This document shows positions 37,901 through 45,528 of a stretch of 64,000 nt of DNA, piece after piece. The notes beneath the pieces were generated by a model that had not been told where the DNA came from, did no database searches, and saw only the letters and a program-made list of their open reading frames with translations. Position 1 is the first letter of the stretch. Each line of letters starts with the position of its first letter. Position numbers and translations under genes: made by a program. Source of the stretch: Acetobacter sp. 46_36 (GTDB taxonomy: Bacteria; Pseudomonadota; Alphaproteobacteria; RF32; CAG-239); contig MNTT01000016.1 of NCBI GenBank assembly GCA_001917135.1, forward strand, positions 285,586-349,585, written 5' to 3'.

Positions 37901-38600
37901 CTTCCTTTATCACGCGGCCCTGACGGTTAAAAAACAGGGTTTTGCCGTCTTCCTGACCGACTGGAAACGATGCGGCTATACGCCCGTCGGGATAATATGT
38001 GATGATGTTGCCCTGGCGAATCGTCTTTTGTTCAGCCAACGGCTTCTGCGTGTCTTCTTTGGGCAGAACCCACGGAATTTCCTGCCGCAATGTCCCGTTG
38101 TTGTCGTATTTCTTTTCGGTGCCGATTTTATTATTCTCGTTCAGATATGTCGCCTGCGCTGCCAGACGCCCGTTCATATAGTAATCTTCCGCATAAAACC
38201 CTTTGCCGTCATCCAGCGTAGTTACCTTGCGGGAAACCTGCCCGTTGGGATGATAATAGTTCAGCACCTTTTTAACGACTTCGCCGTCTTTTATCGTTTT
38301 TTCGGCAATAACCTTGCCATCAGGCGCCACCAGCTTTTCAATATGACCATCGGAGATTTCCTCTTTTATTATTTTGGGCTGGTCTGTTTCCTCCTCTGCA
38401 ATTGGGGCAGCCGGCGATACTGCACCTGCATCTCCGGCTGCTTTCGACACAGCAGCAGATGCGGCTTTTTCTTCATCCAATTTATAAATTCCCGACGACG
38501 CCGTCGCGGGCGCCTTTTCCGCCGGAGCGGCAGATACGGCATACGCCACGGCCGGCAAAGAAACAGTCAGCAACAGAGCTAAATTCAGCGATTTTCCCAT
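34974..38600 (-). CDS. Large secreted MORN-type (YwqK-like) repeat protein
   Basis: 1208 residues from the ATG at 38600, chosen because the signal peptide starts there (MGKSLNLALLLTVSLPAVAYA); an ATG at 38618 is also in frame, and neither has a Shine-Dalgarno site. Two blocks of about 20-residue repeats of the MORN_2 type (for example YYHPNGQVSRKVTTLDDGK, KKYDNNGTLRQEIPW, FYYPNGNLRKTIKTRGGRTEE) surround an Ala/Ser/Thr/Pro-rich linker (about 680-830) that includes a 12-residue tandem repeat. Periplasmic or surface protein; beta-sheet ribbon expected. Possible scaffold or adhesin; function unknown. Confidence 0.75.
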   Translation of the reverse strand: MGKSLNLALLLTVSLPAVAYAVSAAPAEKAPATASSGIYKLDEEKAASAAVSKAAGDAGAVSPAAPIAEEETDQPKIIKEEISDGHIEKLVAPDGKVIAEKTIKDGEVVKKVLNYYHPNGQVSRKVTTLDDGKGFYAEDYYMNGRLAAQATYLNENNKIGTEKKYDNNGTLRQEIPWVLPKEDTQKPLAEQKTIRQGNIITYYPDGRIAASFPVGQEDGKTLFFNRQGRVIKEVENARVLNFAPELDAADCQDKIVKLSLEELVELYEDEGDISYNKCGLPYRENFVYEIADMRGNAVSKISYDDTGMIRRITPYVGGLKNGVEQKFDASGNLTAEINYKQGIKNGTASGFFPTKEVAFRKRYEDGKVVGRLTCYFPTGEVAAEFAYKDGKKEGTAKIYGPNAREISFAGGEIVGAAPKDARRAPEPSKLAALSNPDSKCLDITSKLDELALDLEANANTVTKAFALDLPDSCRDFSSFKPEKSNYACYDVLNRLRAVFPTGYNRGEYAIETVYAENGQHLYDIPYYQKQKQGFAKKFDDKGHIVAEIYYSRDKLAESSRSYHDNGAVKEMLTIADGAPRKLLVRYNKDGTLAFSLNYNEGEKTDAFLAEPQKNKDIYLKFYEGELDNIREVNASNPQNYIEYNLASGEYTVYKNSELIKGGKICGYENRTADAAPSTSATSSTSAAPSTSATSSTSAAPSMSTTPSTAVAPATDAAASLTAAASAASSVTSSQSESVLQPAPKQASEAPASAAGTPAAAVPTSSSAASVSDAAPSTVAPVSSASVAVPASEEVPTAASSVQKADIPVRSEKNEVSPVLPEDAAPMVEGLEPVSFDDIKLKNAIIPTAEEKKQAELAAKNIGPVAKPDIDALADVVDKEHVSIGGEKTSGSLAKTEKFYYPNGNLRKTIKTRGGRTEEIKEYSKTGLLLTDTVYKDDGILIEKYFGSGEIRRKTNKAYTDNPVMAFISREDFYDNGKARYEITRKPETLLFSDKQFYPDGTLKVETVQNSPLSYTISEYDKAGKLVKVIKQLGPNILEEVYDASGTVKSLKLNGADMPVKFAKNSSGLLRDNMKIFAKNGAVSSEFKADEKQNTLLEYYKNGKVKTEIVFYNNGEISVKAFDREGALEKFAYLAPDGKLHLQKPSVRTVSAYRERHWVDYNNPRWIENQDRYSVKSVARLNLDTAAYILAELDMQAPEMMKKLYDIYK
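36475..36582. repeat. 36-bp coding tandem repeat inside the MORN-type gene
   Basis: Copies begin at 36475, 36511 and 36547; the last two are nearly identical. They encode 12-residue Ser/Ala/Thr/Pro units (SATSSTSAAPST) in the linker, so copy-number changes keep the frame. Confidence 0.85.
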
Positions 38601-38748
38601 AACAGCACCATAATCCATAAAGTTAAAAAATAAAGTTCTCCGCTGATGATTGAAACATATATATTATTTTTTTTAAAGCATTAAATCGGATTTACACAGA
38701 AAGCATCGGCAATTTATAAGATTTAAAGAGCCGTACAGGGCAGGCACA

Positions 38749-39990
38749 TTAAATTTCCGCCTGCCGCAACAGGATTTCCGCCTCTTTTTTTCTGAGCTGA
38801 ACGGATGTTATCCGATGTTCTTTCAAAGCTTCCAGGGCCTGTCTGAATTCAGGATATTCGCAAAAGCGCAGGGTTGACGCTTTCTGGTAAAACCGTTCCA
38901 GCATTGCGGCAATGGCGGCAAAATTCTTTTGTTCGGCACGGCTGAAAGGCTTGTCCCGCCCCCGCACATCGGCAGACATGACGGCAATAAACCTCTCCAC
39001 ATAGTCCGGGCGGTGAAAACGAAGCAGGTCAACAGCTATCCGGGCAAGTTTCTTGGCGGCATCCGCGGGCGGACGATGCGACACCATATGGTTTAAGGCA
39101 CAAAAACGGGCAAACCCGGTATAAGCTTCAGGGATTTGCAGCCGGGCGGCTATCCGGCCGATAATCTCTGCTCCCAGCAAGTCATGTCCGCGATGCGACG
39201 GCCATTTTTGCGGATCCGTAGCCGTTTTTCCGACATCATGCAGCAATACGGCCAGATTGACCATAGCGTCGTCCGTATCAGCTGCTTTCAGCGACAGAAC
39301 GGTATGCTCCCCGCTGTTTCCCTCAGGATGATAGTCCCGGCGTTCAGGAACATTCCACAGTTCTCCGATTTCAGGCAGCAGCACCGACAACGCACCGCAT
39401 TCGCGCGCCGTCCGGACAAAAAGATAAAATCCGCGGCACCCCAGCGCCTTTTCCATTTCCTGCCAAATCCGCTGCCGGCTTAAATGTGCCAGCGCCCCTT
39501 CTTCTACCATCCGGCGGCAAAGTGCCATCGTTTCAGGCGCAACGGCAAACTCTAACTGCGCTGCAAACCGGCACATCCGCAGCACCCGCAGGGGATCTTC
39601 GGCAAAATGTTCCGAAATATGGCGCAAAACACGCTTTTTAATATCATCCCTCCCCTGATGAAAATCCAGAATTTCCCCGGTATCGGGATTTCGGTATAAA
39701 GCATTGCAGGTAAAATCCCGCCGCAGAGAATCCTCTTCCAAAGTAATGTCCGGCGTGAATTCAAATTTGAAATCACAATGACCTAAGCCGGTTTTTACCT
39801 CCCGGCGGGCAAGCGCATATTCTTCGCCGGTTTCCGGGTGCAGAAAAACGGGAAAGCTTTTCCCGACTTTTTTAAAACCCAGGGCCAGCATTTCCTTTTC
39901 CGTTCCGCCTGTAACCACAAAATCCCTGTCCTGGCAGGACTTATGCAGCAACATATCCCGCACAGCACCGCCAACCTGATAAAAATGCAT
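38749..39990 (-). CDS. cca: tRNA CCA nucleotidyltransferase with HD domain
   Basis: 413 residues from the ATG at 39990 (GGAGAGGA upstream; a TTG at 40002 is in frame). Adds or repairs the 3' CCA of tRNAs. VGGAVRDMLL (6-15), DRDFVV with the metal-binding Asp pair, and RRDFTCNALYRNPDTGEILD are the class II catalytic head motifs; AVLLHDVGKTA (about 253-263) is an HD phosphohydrolase domain, as in E. coli-type multifunctional CCA proteins. It is next to a tRNA gene with an encoded CCA. Confidence 0.94.
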   Translation of the reverse strand: MHFYQVGGAVRDMLLHKSCQDRDFVVTGGTEKEMLALGFKKVGKSFPVFLHPETGEEYALARREVKTGLGHCDFKFEFTPDITLEEDSLRRDFTCNALYRNPDTGEILDFHQGRDDIKKRVLRHISEHFAEDPLRVLRMCRFAAQLEFAVAPETMALCRRMVEEGALAHLSRQRIWQEMEKALGCRGFYLFVRTARECGALSVLLPEIGELWNVPERRDYHPEGNSGEHTVLSLKAADTDDAMVNLAVLLHDVGKTATDPQKWPSHRGHDLLGAEIIGRIAARLQIPEAYTGFARFCALNHMVSHRPPADAAKKLARIAVDLLRFHRPDYVERFIAVMSADVRGRDKPFSRAEQKNFAAIAAMLERFYQKASTLRFCEYPEFRQALEALKEHRITSVQLRKKEAEILLRQAEI

Positions 39991-40093
39991 TTTCCTCTCC
40001 AAGAATTTACAAGAAATATAAGCGCAGAATCAATATATTGCAAGGCTTTTACCCGCGCATTAAAAAAAATATCAAAAAAAATAAAAAAAGGGG

Positions 40094-40121
40094 TTGCAAA
40101 AAAAAATCTTTTGGTTATAGT
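40094..40121 (+). promoter_or_regulatory. tRNA-Lys promoter
   Basis: TTGCAA (40094-40099), 16-bp spacer, TATAGT (40116-40121), 37 bp before the mature tRNA start. Confidence 0.55.
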
Positions 40122-40157
40122 AACGGCAGTTTTGATGGCAAGTGCCATTTTGATGAT

Positions 40158-40234
40158 GGGTGCGTAGCTCAGTTGGCTAGAGCAACTGACTCTTAATCAG
40201 TGGGTCCAGGGTTCGAATCCCTGCGCGCCTACCA
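40158..40234 (+). tRNA. tRNA-Lys (anticodon CTT)
   Basis: 77 nt cloverleaf: acceptor GGGTGCG / CGCGCCT (two GU pairs), D stem GCTC/GAGC, anticodon stem ACTGA/TCAGT with loop CTCTTAA (anticodon CTT), T arm CAGGG-TTCGAAT-CCCTG, discriminator A and encoded CCA at 40232-40234. Its 3' end is duplicated at 40470-40488. Confidence 0.97.
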
Positions 40235-40488
40235 TAATAATAGACCTCGGTTTATCCGAGGTTTTTTATTATTGCGGCAGGTATTCTTACCCAACGGGTT
40301 CGGCCTTGCTTCGTAGGGCTTGCGCAAACAATCGTTTGTGCAAACCAACTTCGTTTCGGGCACTTGAAAACCTAAGCTTTTCATGCGTGGTTTACACCAC
40401 TTTTAAAAGCAAAGGTTTTTCTCGCCTTCGGGCAAAAAACAATTCCCCAAATTGTTTTTTATCCCTCAGCCCTGCGCGCCTACCATAA
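40219..40488. repeat. Hairpin-rich 251-bp unit bounded by copies of the tRNA-Lys 3' end
   Basis: CCCTGCGCGCCTACCATAA occurs at 40219-40237 (end of tRNA-Lys) and again at 40470-40488. Between them lie a terminator (40244-40267), a 10-bp stem TTGCGCAAAC/GTTTGTGCAA (40320-40343), GTGG-TTTACA-CCAC, GCC-TTCG-GGC, and an 11-bp stem AAAAAACAATT/AATTGTTTTTT (40434-40460). No gene is evident. It looks like a tRNA-targeted small element, or an att duplication left by a larger one. Confidence 0.65.
40244..40267 (+). terminator. Intrinsic terminator of tRNA-Lys
   Basis: ACCTCGG and CCGAGGT pair around TTTAT, followed by six T. Confidence 0.85.
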
Positions 40489-40492
40489 AGAA

Positions 40493-40517
40493 AAACGGAA
40501 GTATTTACTTCCGTTTT
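40493..40517. terminator. Intrinsic terminator after the duplicated tRNA end
   Basis: A 10-bp stem AAACGGAAGT / ACTTCCGTTT around a four-base loop. It follows the second copy of the tRNA 3' end at the distance one would expect of an original tRNA terminator. The remaining 140 bp to the next gene are AT-rich with nothing recognisable. Confidence 0.6.
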
Positions 40518-40660
40518 CGGGATACAATAACCACGTGTTTTATATTTGGGTCTCTTTTTTTACTATCCAACTTTTCAGGAACAGTTCATTGTGGTGTCTT
40601 TTTTTGTATAGATTGGTATACGCAAAAAACGAATTTGTATATTAATGTTTAGTTGACTTA

Positions 40661-42490
40661 TTAAATATCTGCATTTACGTCTTCTATATATTTCTCATAA
40701 AACAATTGATACATTTTCGGCGAATATTTAGGGTATTTTCCTTGGAATTTTTCTCTAATTTGTGTATCTCGTATTTGCATAAAATCATACGACAATAAAC
40801 CGTTTTCCATAAATTTCTTAAATATTTCATTTTTCCGAGCAATAACACAGTGCAAATATTTTTGCACTTTTTCCAGCTTTTTCTTCTTAACTTTTTCTTG
40901 TGATAATAATGAAGAAAATGACATCAAAAAAAACGCCTCAAGATATGCATGCTTTATGCTCAATCCCATCGGTAACATCATATCAAGCAAAAAGTACAAG
41001 GAAATTATTATTTCTTGACGTTCTAATTCATTATTTGATCTTTTACTTTTCTGAATTTCCATACATTTTTCGATAATTTCTTTATACAGATGATCGATTT
41101 CATCTTCTTTGAAATTTTGAACTAATTCTAATGCTTTGTAATAATATTTTCTGAAAATTGCAAATTTGCAAAAGTTTTTCCATTCAAAATACCAATGATA
41201 TTTATTGCTGGTCGATATTTGAATTTTATCTCCGAATTTGGTTTCTAACTTTTGACGTGCACGTTTGATATTTTCAGGCAAACAATTAGAATCATGATAT
41301 AAAATATTCTCTCCAAAAATATTTTCAAAAAGGAAAATATCTTCTTTAATTGTCAGTTCTGATATGTTGGAAAAATCATACACGGAAGTCCAATCAATAT
41401 CGGTAGTTTCTTCTGATATATTGACACCGTTGACTTTTAAAATATTTTTATAAGTATCCAAAAATATCTCGTCGCCGTTTTTTATCTTTGACGATAAATT
41501 TTTAATACCAACTAGACATGGAATATTTAATTCCCGCGCTGTGATGGCGCTATGAGAAAGAATATCCCCTTCTGAGGTTAAAATAGCGTGAGCTTTATTT
41601 ATTGCCGGCATAAAAAATGTATCTGTATAGTCAGACACCAAGATGTTTCCGCTTTTAAAATTGTTAATAGCATTCTTAAGTTGTCCTGTTGGTAAAGAAC
41701 TATCTATATAACAGACCTTACCTTTAACAACTCCCTCCGAAGCGACAATATACTTTTCTGTTTCTTTTGAAAGATGAATTTTTCGAGTAATGGGACGAAG
41801 TTGTACAATCCAAGGAGAGCCTTGCTCATCAATACACCACTCTATATCGGAATTTTCAGCTATTTCCTTTCTGATTTTTTGTACTAATGCCACCAGCTTA
41901 TCTAAATGGCAGCTTTCCCGATGTAACATTCCCCGCACCACGTAATCAGAATGACAGATTTTATTATTTTTTATTTTATAAAAAACATTCGTTGCTGTTG
42001 TTCTTCCGTCAACAAGTTTGTTCGCCAGTCCTTTAACAAAAGATATTAGGCATATTTTTTGACCGCGTTCATCAAATGAATCTGAAAAACAAACACCTGA
42101 TATGCGAGGTTTTACCATAATTTGGATAATTATATTCATTTTAATCGGATTAGAAACACTGCGATTTGCGCTCTCATACACCTCTTTCATTGCCTGATAA
42201 ATTTTATCTTTTCTGATAGGCACATTAAGAACAGTCGAAAAAAAACCTGCATACGACTTTGATTGTCCGTCTTCCTTATCTGCTGAAGACCTTATCGCCA
42301 ATTTGGTACAGCCAAATCTTTCTTTAATCTTCATATATAATTTCGCCATTTCTTCAGGGGTTTCAAGAACGTTATGAACCTCGTTATTTGATATCACCAT
42401 AAAATCGGGAACAGGCAATTTATGTTCTTTTAACAATTTCAAACCTTCAGCTTTTCCCCCACAGTAATTTGAATTATTCGGAGACGCCAT
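40661..42490 (-). CDS. PEP-synthase-like phosphotransferase with novel C-terminal domain
   Basis: 609 residues from the ATG at 42490 (GGAG 8 bases upstream), overlapping the radical SAM gene by 17 bp. Residues about 10-240 are the PPDK/PEP-synthase ATP-binding domain: GGKAEGLKLLKEH, LAIRSSADKEDGQSKSYAGFF, IEWCIDEQG, IVQLRPITR. Residues about 270-355 are the swivelling phosphohistidine domain with EGDILSHSAITARELNIP, His313 being the likely phosphate carrier. The pyruvate-binding barrel of PEP synthase is absent; residues 360-609 are a helical, Lys/Phe/Tyr-rich domain I do not recognise. So ATP is probably used to phosphorylate another substrate, as in rifampin phosphotransferase, perhaps the peptide product. 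AT-rich island gene. Confidence 0.75.
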   Translation of the reverse strand: MASPNNSNYCGGKAEGLKLLKEHKLPVPDFMVISNNEVHNVLETPEEMAKLYMKIKERFGCTKLAIRSSADKEDGQSKSYAGFFSTVLNVPIRKDKIYQAMKEVYESANRSVSNPIKMNIIIQIMVKPRISGVCFSDSFDERGQKICLISFVKGLANKLVDGRTTATNVFYKIKNNKICHSDYVVRGMLHRESCHLDKLVALVQKIRKEIAENSDIEWCIDEQGSPWIVQLRPITRKIHLSKETEKYIVASEGVVKGKVCYIDSSLPTGQLKNAINNFKSGNILVSDYTDTFFMPAINKAHAILTSEGDILSHSAITARELNIPCLVGIKNLSSKIKNGDEIFLDTYKNILKVNGVNISEETTDIDWTSVYDFSNISELTIKEDIFLFENIFGENILYHDSNCLPENIKRARQKLETKFGDKIQISTSNKYHWYFEWKNFCKFAIFRKYYYKALELVQNFKEDEIDHLYKEIIEKCMEIQKSKRSNNELERQEIIISLYFLLDMMLPMGLSIKHAYLEAFFLMSFSSLLSQEKVKKKKLEKVQKYLHCVIARKNEIFKKFMENGLLSYDFMQIRDTQIREKFQGKYPKYSPKMYQLFYEKYIEDVNADI

Positions 42491-43907
42491 TGAACTTACT
42501 CCATACAATTGGGAGAATTACCTCTTGGACAAGGTATTCAAAATTCTTTTGTTCTTCTTGGCAAAAACGTGATTGATCAACATGAGTTGAAACGCTGCAT
42601 CCACCTCCACAATACCCTCCTAATGGACAATTCCAACACTTATCTAAAAATGAGGACCTGTTATACATTTCGACATTGGCGGACATTTCTCCTTTTTTCA
42701 GCTCTGCCAAAGCTAAATCGTCTCGTCCTACTGTATAAGTACATCTGAAAACACGCAAATTTTTATCAATATATTGTACATTATCAACTGGTGTTCCAGA
42801 CCAACAATAGTGAAATCTTTTTCGTCCGCGTTCGTTTTGATTAAAATCAAATCCGAAATGTTGAGCCAAAGCTAAAGATGTTTTCACAAACGCCAATTTA
42901 ATATTGTTTGGAAACGCCTCTTTTTCATTGAAATCACGCAAATATTTCAACAATTCAGCTTCACTCATTATATCATCCGATGTTCCTGTATAGCATCTAT
43001 CATCAACGCGTCCTATTTCCAAATTGACTAAGGGATTATTCCACCAGTTATTTTCCTTTGCTAGTTGTAGAAAATTATGGAGCATATGTTTATTTGACTT
43101 ATCTATGTTTATTTTTACTGTTACCGGAATTTGCAATTTAAGCAACAAATTAACATTACTCACGACCTTCGCAAACGAATCTTTAGTAATTAAAGATTTT
43201 CTTCTACTATTATGGTAATCTTTATCACCGTCAATTGTAGTGCATATTTTACCGAAATAGCCGCGATACTTTATAAATATATCAATAAACTCTTCAATTT
43301 CCTGCAAATTAGTTGTTGGTAGAACCGAGACTTTATTTAGTCTAGCAAATTCCATAACCTTCTCAACAATGGGCTTATTTTTTTTGATAAATGGTTCTCC
43401 GCCAAATAGTCCTAGGGCGGTAAATTGCTCTGGATATTTTGATTTTATCTCATCTATTTGTGTTTGAACATAACTCAACATTTCCGCCAAACTTTCAAGA
43501 GAAATCGAGCGTCGGTCAAGCAAGGGATTATATTGCTGATAGCAATAAACACACCGACTATTGCAATTATACGTTGGACAGATAACAAAAAAATTAAATT
43601 TTTCTTTCTCGGCTTGCTGTAAAATATCGGCGTGAAGTTTTTCTAGCTTTTCTTTATTTTTAGAACATCTGATGCAATAATAGTTCCAATACTGATTAGT
43701 TGTATCAGCACAATCAAAGACATCAGACTTAGTCTTATTATCAACAATTTCAACAACATCGTTGAATGTATCTATAACCAACCAATGTTTCTGATTCAAC
43801 TTATAAAAAAGAAGATGTGAAAAATCAGCTTCACACCCTCCTTTTCTTTCATCAGTTAAAGACACTGGAACTATATTGGATGAAGAATCGAGGGTATAGT
43901 TAACCAT
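42474..43907 (-). CDS. Radical SAM/SPASM peptide-modifying enzyme
   Basis: 477 residues. The radical SAM cluster motif CNSRCVYC (C115, C119, C122) is preceded by ICPTYN, and LFGGEP (167-172) is the SAM-binding GGE motif. The C-terminal SPASM region supplies seven cysteines for auxiliary FeS clusters: C368, C389, C424, C427, C433, C437 and C449 (CWNCPLGGYCGGGC). The first 105 residues form a separate domain that could bind a leader peptide, although no RRE similarity is obvious. Enzymes of this type modify ribosomal peptides or activate sulfatases; the short peptide gene 9 bp upstream and the phosphotransferase downstream favour a RiPP role. Strongly AT-rich. Confidence 0.88.
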   Translation of the reverse strand: MVNYTLDSSSNIVPVSLTDERKGGCEADFSHLLFYKLNQKHWLVIDTFNDVVEIVDNKTKSDVFDCADTTNQYWNYYCIRCSKNKEKLEKLHADILQQAEKEKFNFFVICPTYNCNSRCVYCYQQYNPLLDRRSISLESLAEMLSYVQTQIDEIKSKYPEQFTALGLFGGEPFIKKNKPIVEKVMEFARLNKVSVLPTTNLQEIEEFIDIFIKYRGYFGKICTTIDGDKDYHNSRRKSLITKDSFAKVVSNVNLLLKLQIPVTVKINIDKSNKHMLHNFLQLAKENNWWNNPLVNLEIGRVDDRCYTGTSDDIMSEAELLKYLRDFNEKEAFPNNIKLAFVKTSLALAQHFGFDFNQNERGRKRFHYCWSGTPVDNVQYIDKNLRVFRCTYTVGRDDLALAELKKGEMSANVEMYNRSSFLDKCWNCPLGGYCGGGCSVSTHVDQSRFCQEEQKNFEYLVQEVILPIVWSKFNGVSE

Positions 43908-43916
43908 CGGAACTCT

Positions 43917-44045
43917 CTAATATAATCTTCCTGATGCAATGATGATTATTTTCTTTCCGTCGTCCCATCTTTCGTTGGCTAATGCGATATCAGACTCTGA
44001 CAAAGAAACACCATATTTTTCAGCTATTTCAAGAATCTCTTGCAT
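43917..44045 (-). CDS. Candidate RiPP precursor peptide (42 residues)
   Basis: Frame begins with ATG at 44045. A longer reading from TTG at 44105 (62 residues) is unlikely because that TTGACA is a -35 box and the -10 box lies inside the frame. The peptide has a helical, acidic N-terminal part (MQEILEIAEKYGVSLSESDI), reminiscent of leader peptides, and a C-terminal part (RWDDGKKIIIIASGRLY) with four Ile in a row and a terminal Leu-Tyr. No Cys. It is followed after 9 bp by the radical SAM gene. A C-terminal aliphatic-Tyr pair is also the site of MftC chemistry in mycofactocin; whether this is comparable is speculation. The ribosome site is weak. Confidence 0.5.
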   Translation of the reverse strand: MQEILEIAEKYGVSLSESDIALANERWDDGKKIIIIASGRLY

Positions 44046-44076
44046 TTCATTTCTTTTAATGATAAATTTTTGAATT

Positions 44077-44105
44077 AGCATAACCTTATTGTCGTCTTTT
44101 GTCAA
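44077..44105 (-). promoter_or_regulatory. Promoter of the peptide/radical SAM operon
   Basis: Minus strand TTGACA (44105-44100), 17-bp spacer, TATGCT (44082-44077). Transcription should start near 44070, about 25 nt before the ATG at 44045. Confidence 0.65.
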
Positions 44106-44330
44106 TACTTTTTTTACTTACGTTTAGAATTGAATTTAATATTGTTCACGCTTTATAAGATACTTTTTACTGTCTTTGACTAACAATCATCTTATTAGCA
44201 TTTGTTATTGACATTTTTTATTTTAGCTTTCATGGTAATCGTATAAAAAATATGTTGAATCAACAGGTTGCACTTGAATGAAAATTTGTATATGTTTCTG
44301 TTTTATTTATTCATTGCACTACCAGTATTG

Positions 44331-44360
44331 AAAAAGTCGCTTTAAGGCGGCTTTTTCTTT
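44331..44360 (+). terminator. Terminator-like hairpin
   Basis: AAAAAGTCGC and GCGGCTTTTT pair around TTTAAG, followed by CTTT. No plus-strand gene precedes it, so it may be the remnant of a lost gene. It closely resembles the terminator after the GNAT gene (45357-45382). The rest of the 44106-44550 spacer is AT-rich and shows nothing else. Confidence 0.6.
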
Positions 44361-44550
44361 ATATATCAATCACTTATTTGATATCGTATGAGGAGTGTTT
44401 ATCAGGCCAATTCCCGCTTGTTACACGATTACCCCATATAAAACCCTTTATTTTACAAGCGGCTAGTGCGATTGAAATCTTATAGCTTTTCGGGATAATC
44501 ATTTATCAAAAGTCGGATTTGAAACTTTGTCAGAATAAAAGTGTTTGATA

Positions 44551-44578
44551 TTGACAGCTGCTTATTTTCGCTTAAAGT
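44551..44578 (+). promoter_or_regulatory. Promoter of the GNAT gene
   Basis: TTGACA (44551-44556), 16-bp spacer, TAAAGT (44573-44578), about 94 bp before the ATG at 44672. Confidence 0.5.
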
Positions 44579-44671
44579 GCTGGCATTCGGCCACATCTTT
44601 TGTTTATTTCCAATATAAAGAAGAGATATTGGTGCTGTGTTGTTATACGGTTAATTATTTGAGGAAATGTT

Positions 44672-45322
44672 ATGATTGAAATAAGAGAGGAAAAGATTTC
44701 GGAGCAAAGGGAAACGGAAAATGTTGTTCGCGAGGCATTTTGGAATGTATATTCACCCGGGTGCAGCGATCATTATTTAGTTCATCAAATACGTCAATGT
44801 CCAGCGTATATCCCTCAATTAAATTTAGTCGCCGTAAAAAACGAGACCATCGTTGGACATGTGATAAATATAAAATCTTATATTAGCGGAGATGACGGGA
44901 GAAATTACGAGGTTATCAGTCTGGGACCAATTTCGGTACTTCCTCAATATCAAAGAACTGGTGTTGGTTCAAAATTAATTTCTGAAGTAAAAAAAATTGC
45001 GAAACAATCAGGATATAGAGCTATCCTGTTGTATGGTAATCCGGCATTTTATCTTAAGCAAGGTTTTGAGCCTGCTGAAAAATATGGTATTCGTAATTCT
45101 GAAAATATGTTTGCGGCAGCTCTTCATATATGCGGATTGTCTGACGGTGCCTTAGACGGAATAAACGGGAAGTATTATGAAAATGAAATCTATAATGTTG
45201 ATGACGAAGCTGTTAAAGAATTTGATAAAAATTTTCCACCTAAGAAACTTATATCAGGTACATTATCGCAGCAATATTTTCTCGAAATATCTGCTAAATG
45301 TAAGCCATTTAAGAATAATTAG
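44672..45322 (+). CDS. GNAT N-acetyltransferase (YhbS-like)
   Basis: 216 residues. LGPISVLPQYQRTGVGSKLI (about 89-108) contains the acetyl-CoA-binding Q-x2-GxG/A motif, and YRAILLYGNPAFYLKQGFEPA matches the COG3153/YhbS branch. The C-terminal 60 residues (DGALDGINGKYYENEIYN) are also typical of that branch. GAGGAAA precedes the ATG. AT-rich like the island. It has its own promoter and terminator and points away from the peptide operon; a tailoring or immunity role is possible but not shown. Confidence 0.85.
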   Translation: MIEIREEKISEQRETENVVREAFWNVYSPGCSDHYLVHQIRQCPAYIPQLNLVAVKNETIVGHVINIKSYISGDDGRNYEVISLGPISVLPQYQRTGVGSKLISEVKKIAKQSGYRAILLYGNPAFYLKQGFEPAEKYGIRNSENMFAAALHICGLSDGALDGINGKYYENEIYNVDDEAVKEFDKNFPPKKLISGTLSQQYFLEISAKCKPFKNN

Positions 45323-45356
45323 TCCGTGGATTGTCTTACTGCGCCTGTCTATCTTG

Positions 45357-45382
45357 AAAAAGCCGCGTCACAGCGGCTTTTT
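45357..45382 (+). terminator. Intrinsic terminator of the GNAT gene
   Basis: A perfect 10-bp stem AAAAAGCCGC / GCGGCTTTTT around GTCACA, followed by CTTT. Confidence 0.85.
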
Positions 45383-45528
45383 CTTTATAAAACATCATTT
45401 AAATATATTTTAATTCTGTTTGATTTTGGCTTATCAAAACTATTTTTTATTGATATTATAATGCGAATTTATCAATCTAAATTATGTGATTTTAAGTCCG
45501 GATTTTGCAATTGCATGTCCTGAAATAA

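Noticed and set aside
36765..38582. 605-codon plus-strand open frame
   Set aside because: Antisense to the MORN-type repeat gene; hydrophobic but patternless, with no start signals.
40306..40488. 60-codon frame after tRNA-Lys
   Set aside because: It runs through several hairpins and the duplicated tRNA end; no ribosome site and no protein-like pattern.
44046..44105. Longer 62-residue form of the island peptide from TTG
   Set aside because: The TTG is part of the -35 box and the -10 box lies inside the frame, so the transcript cannot include it.
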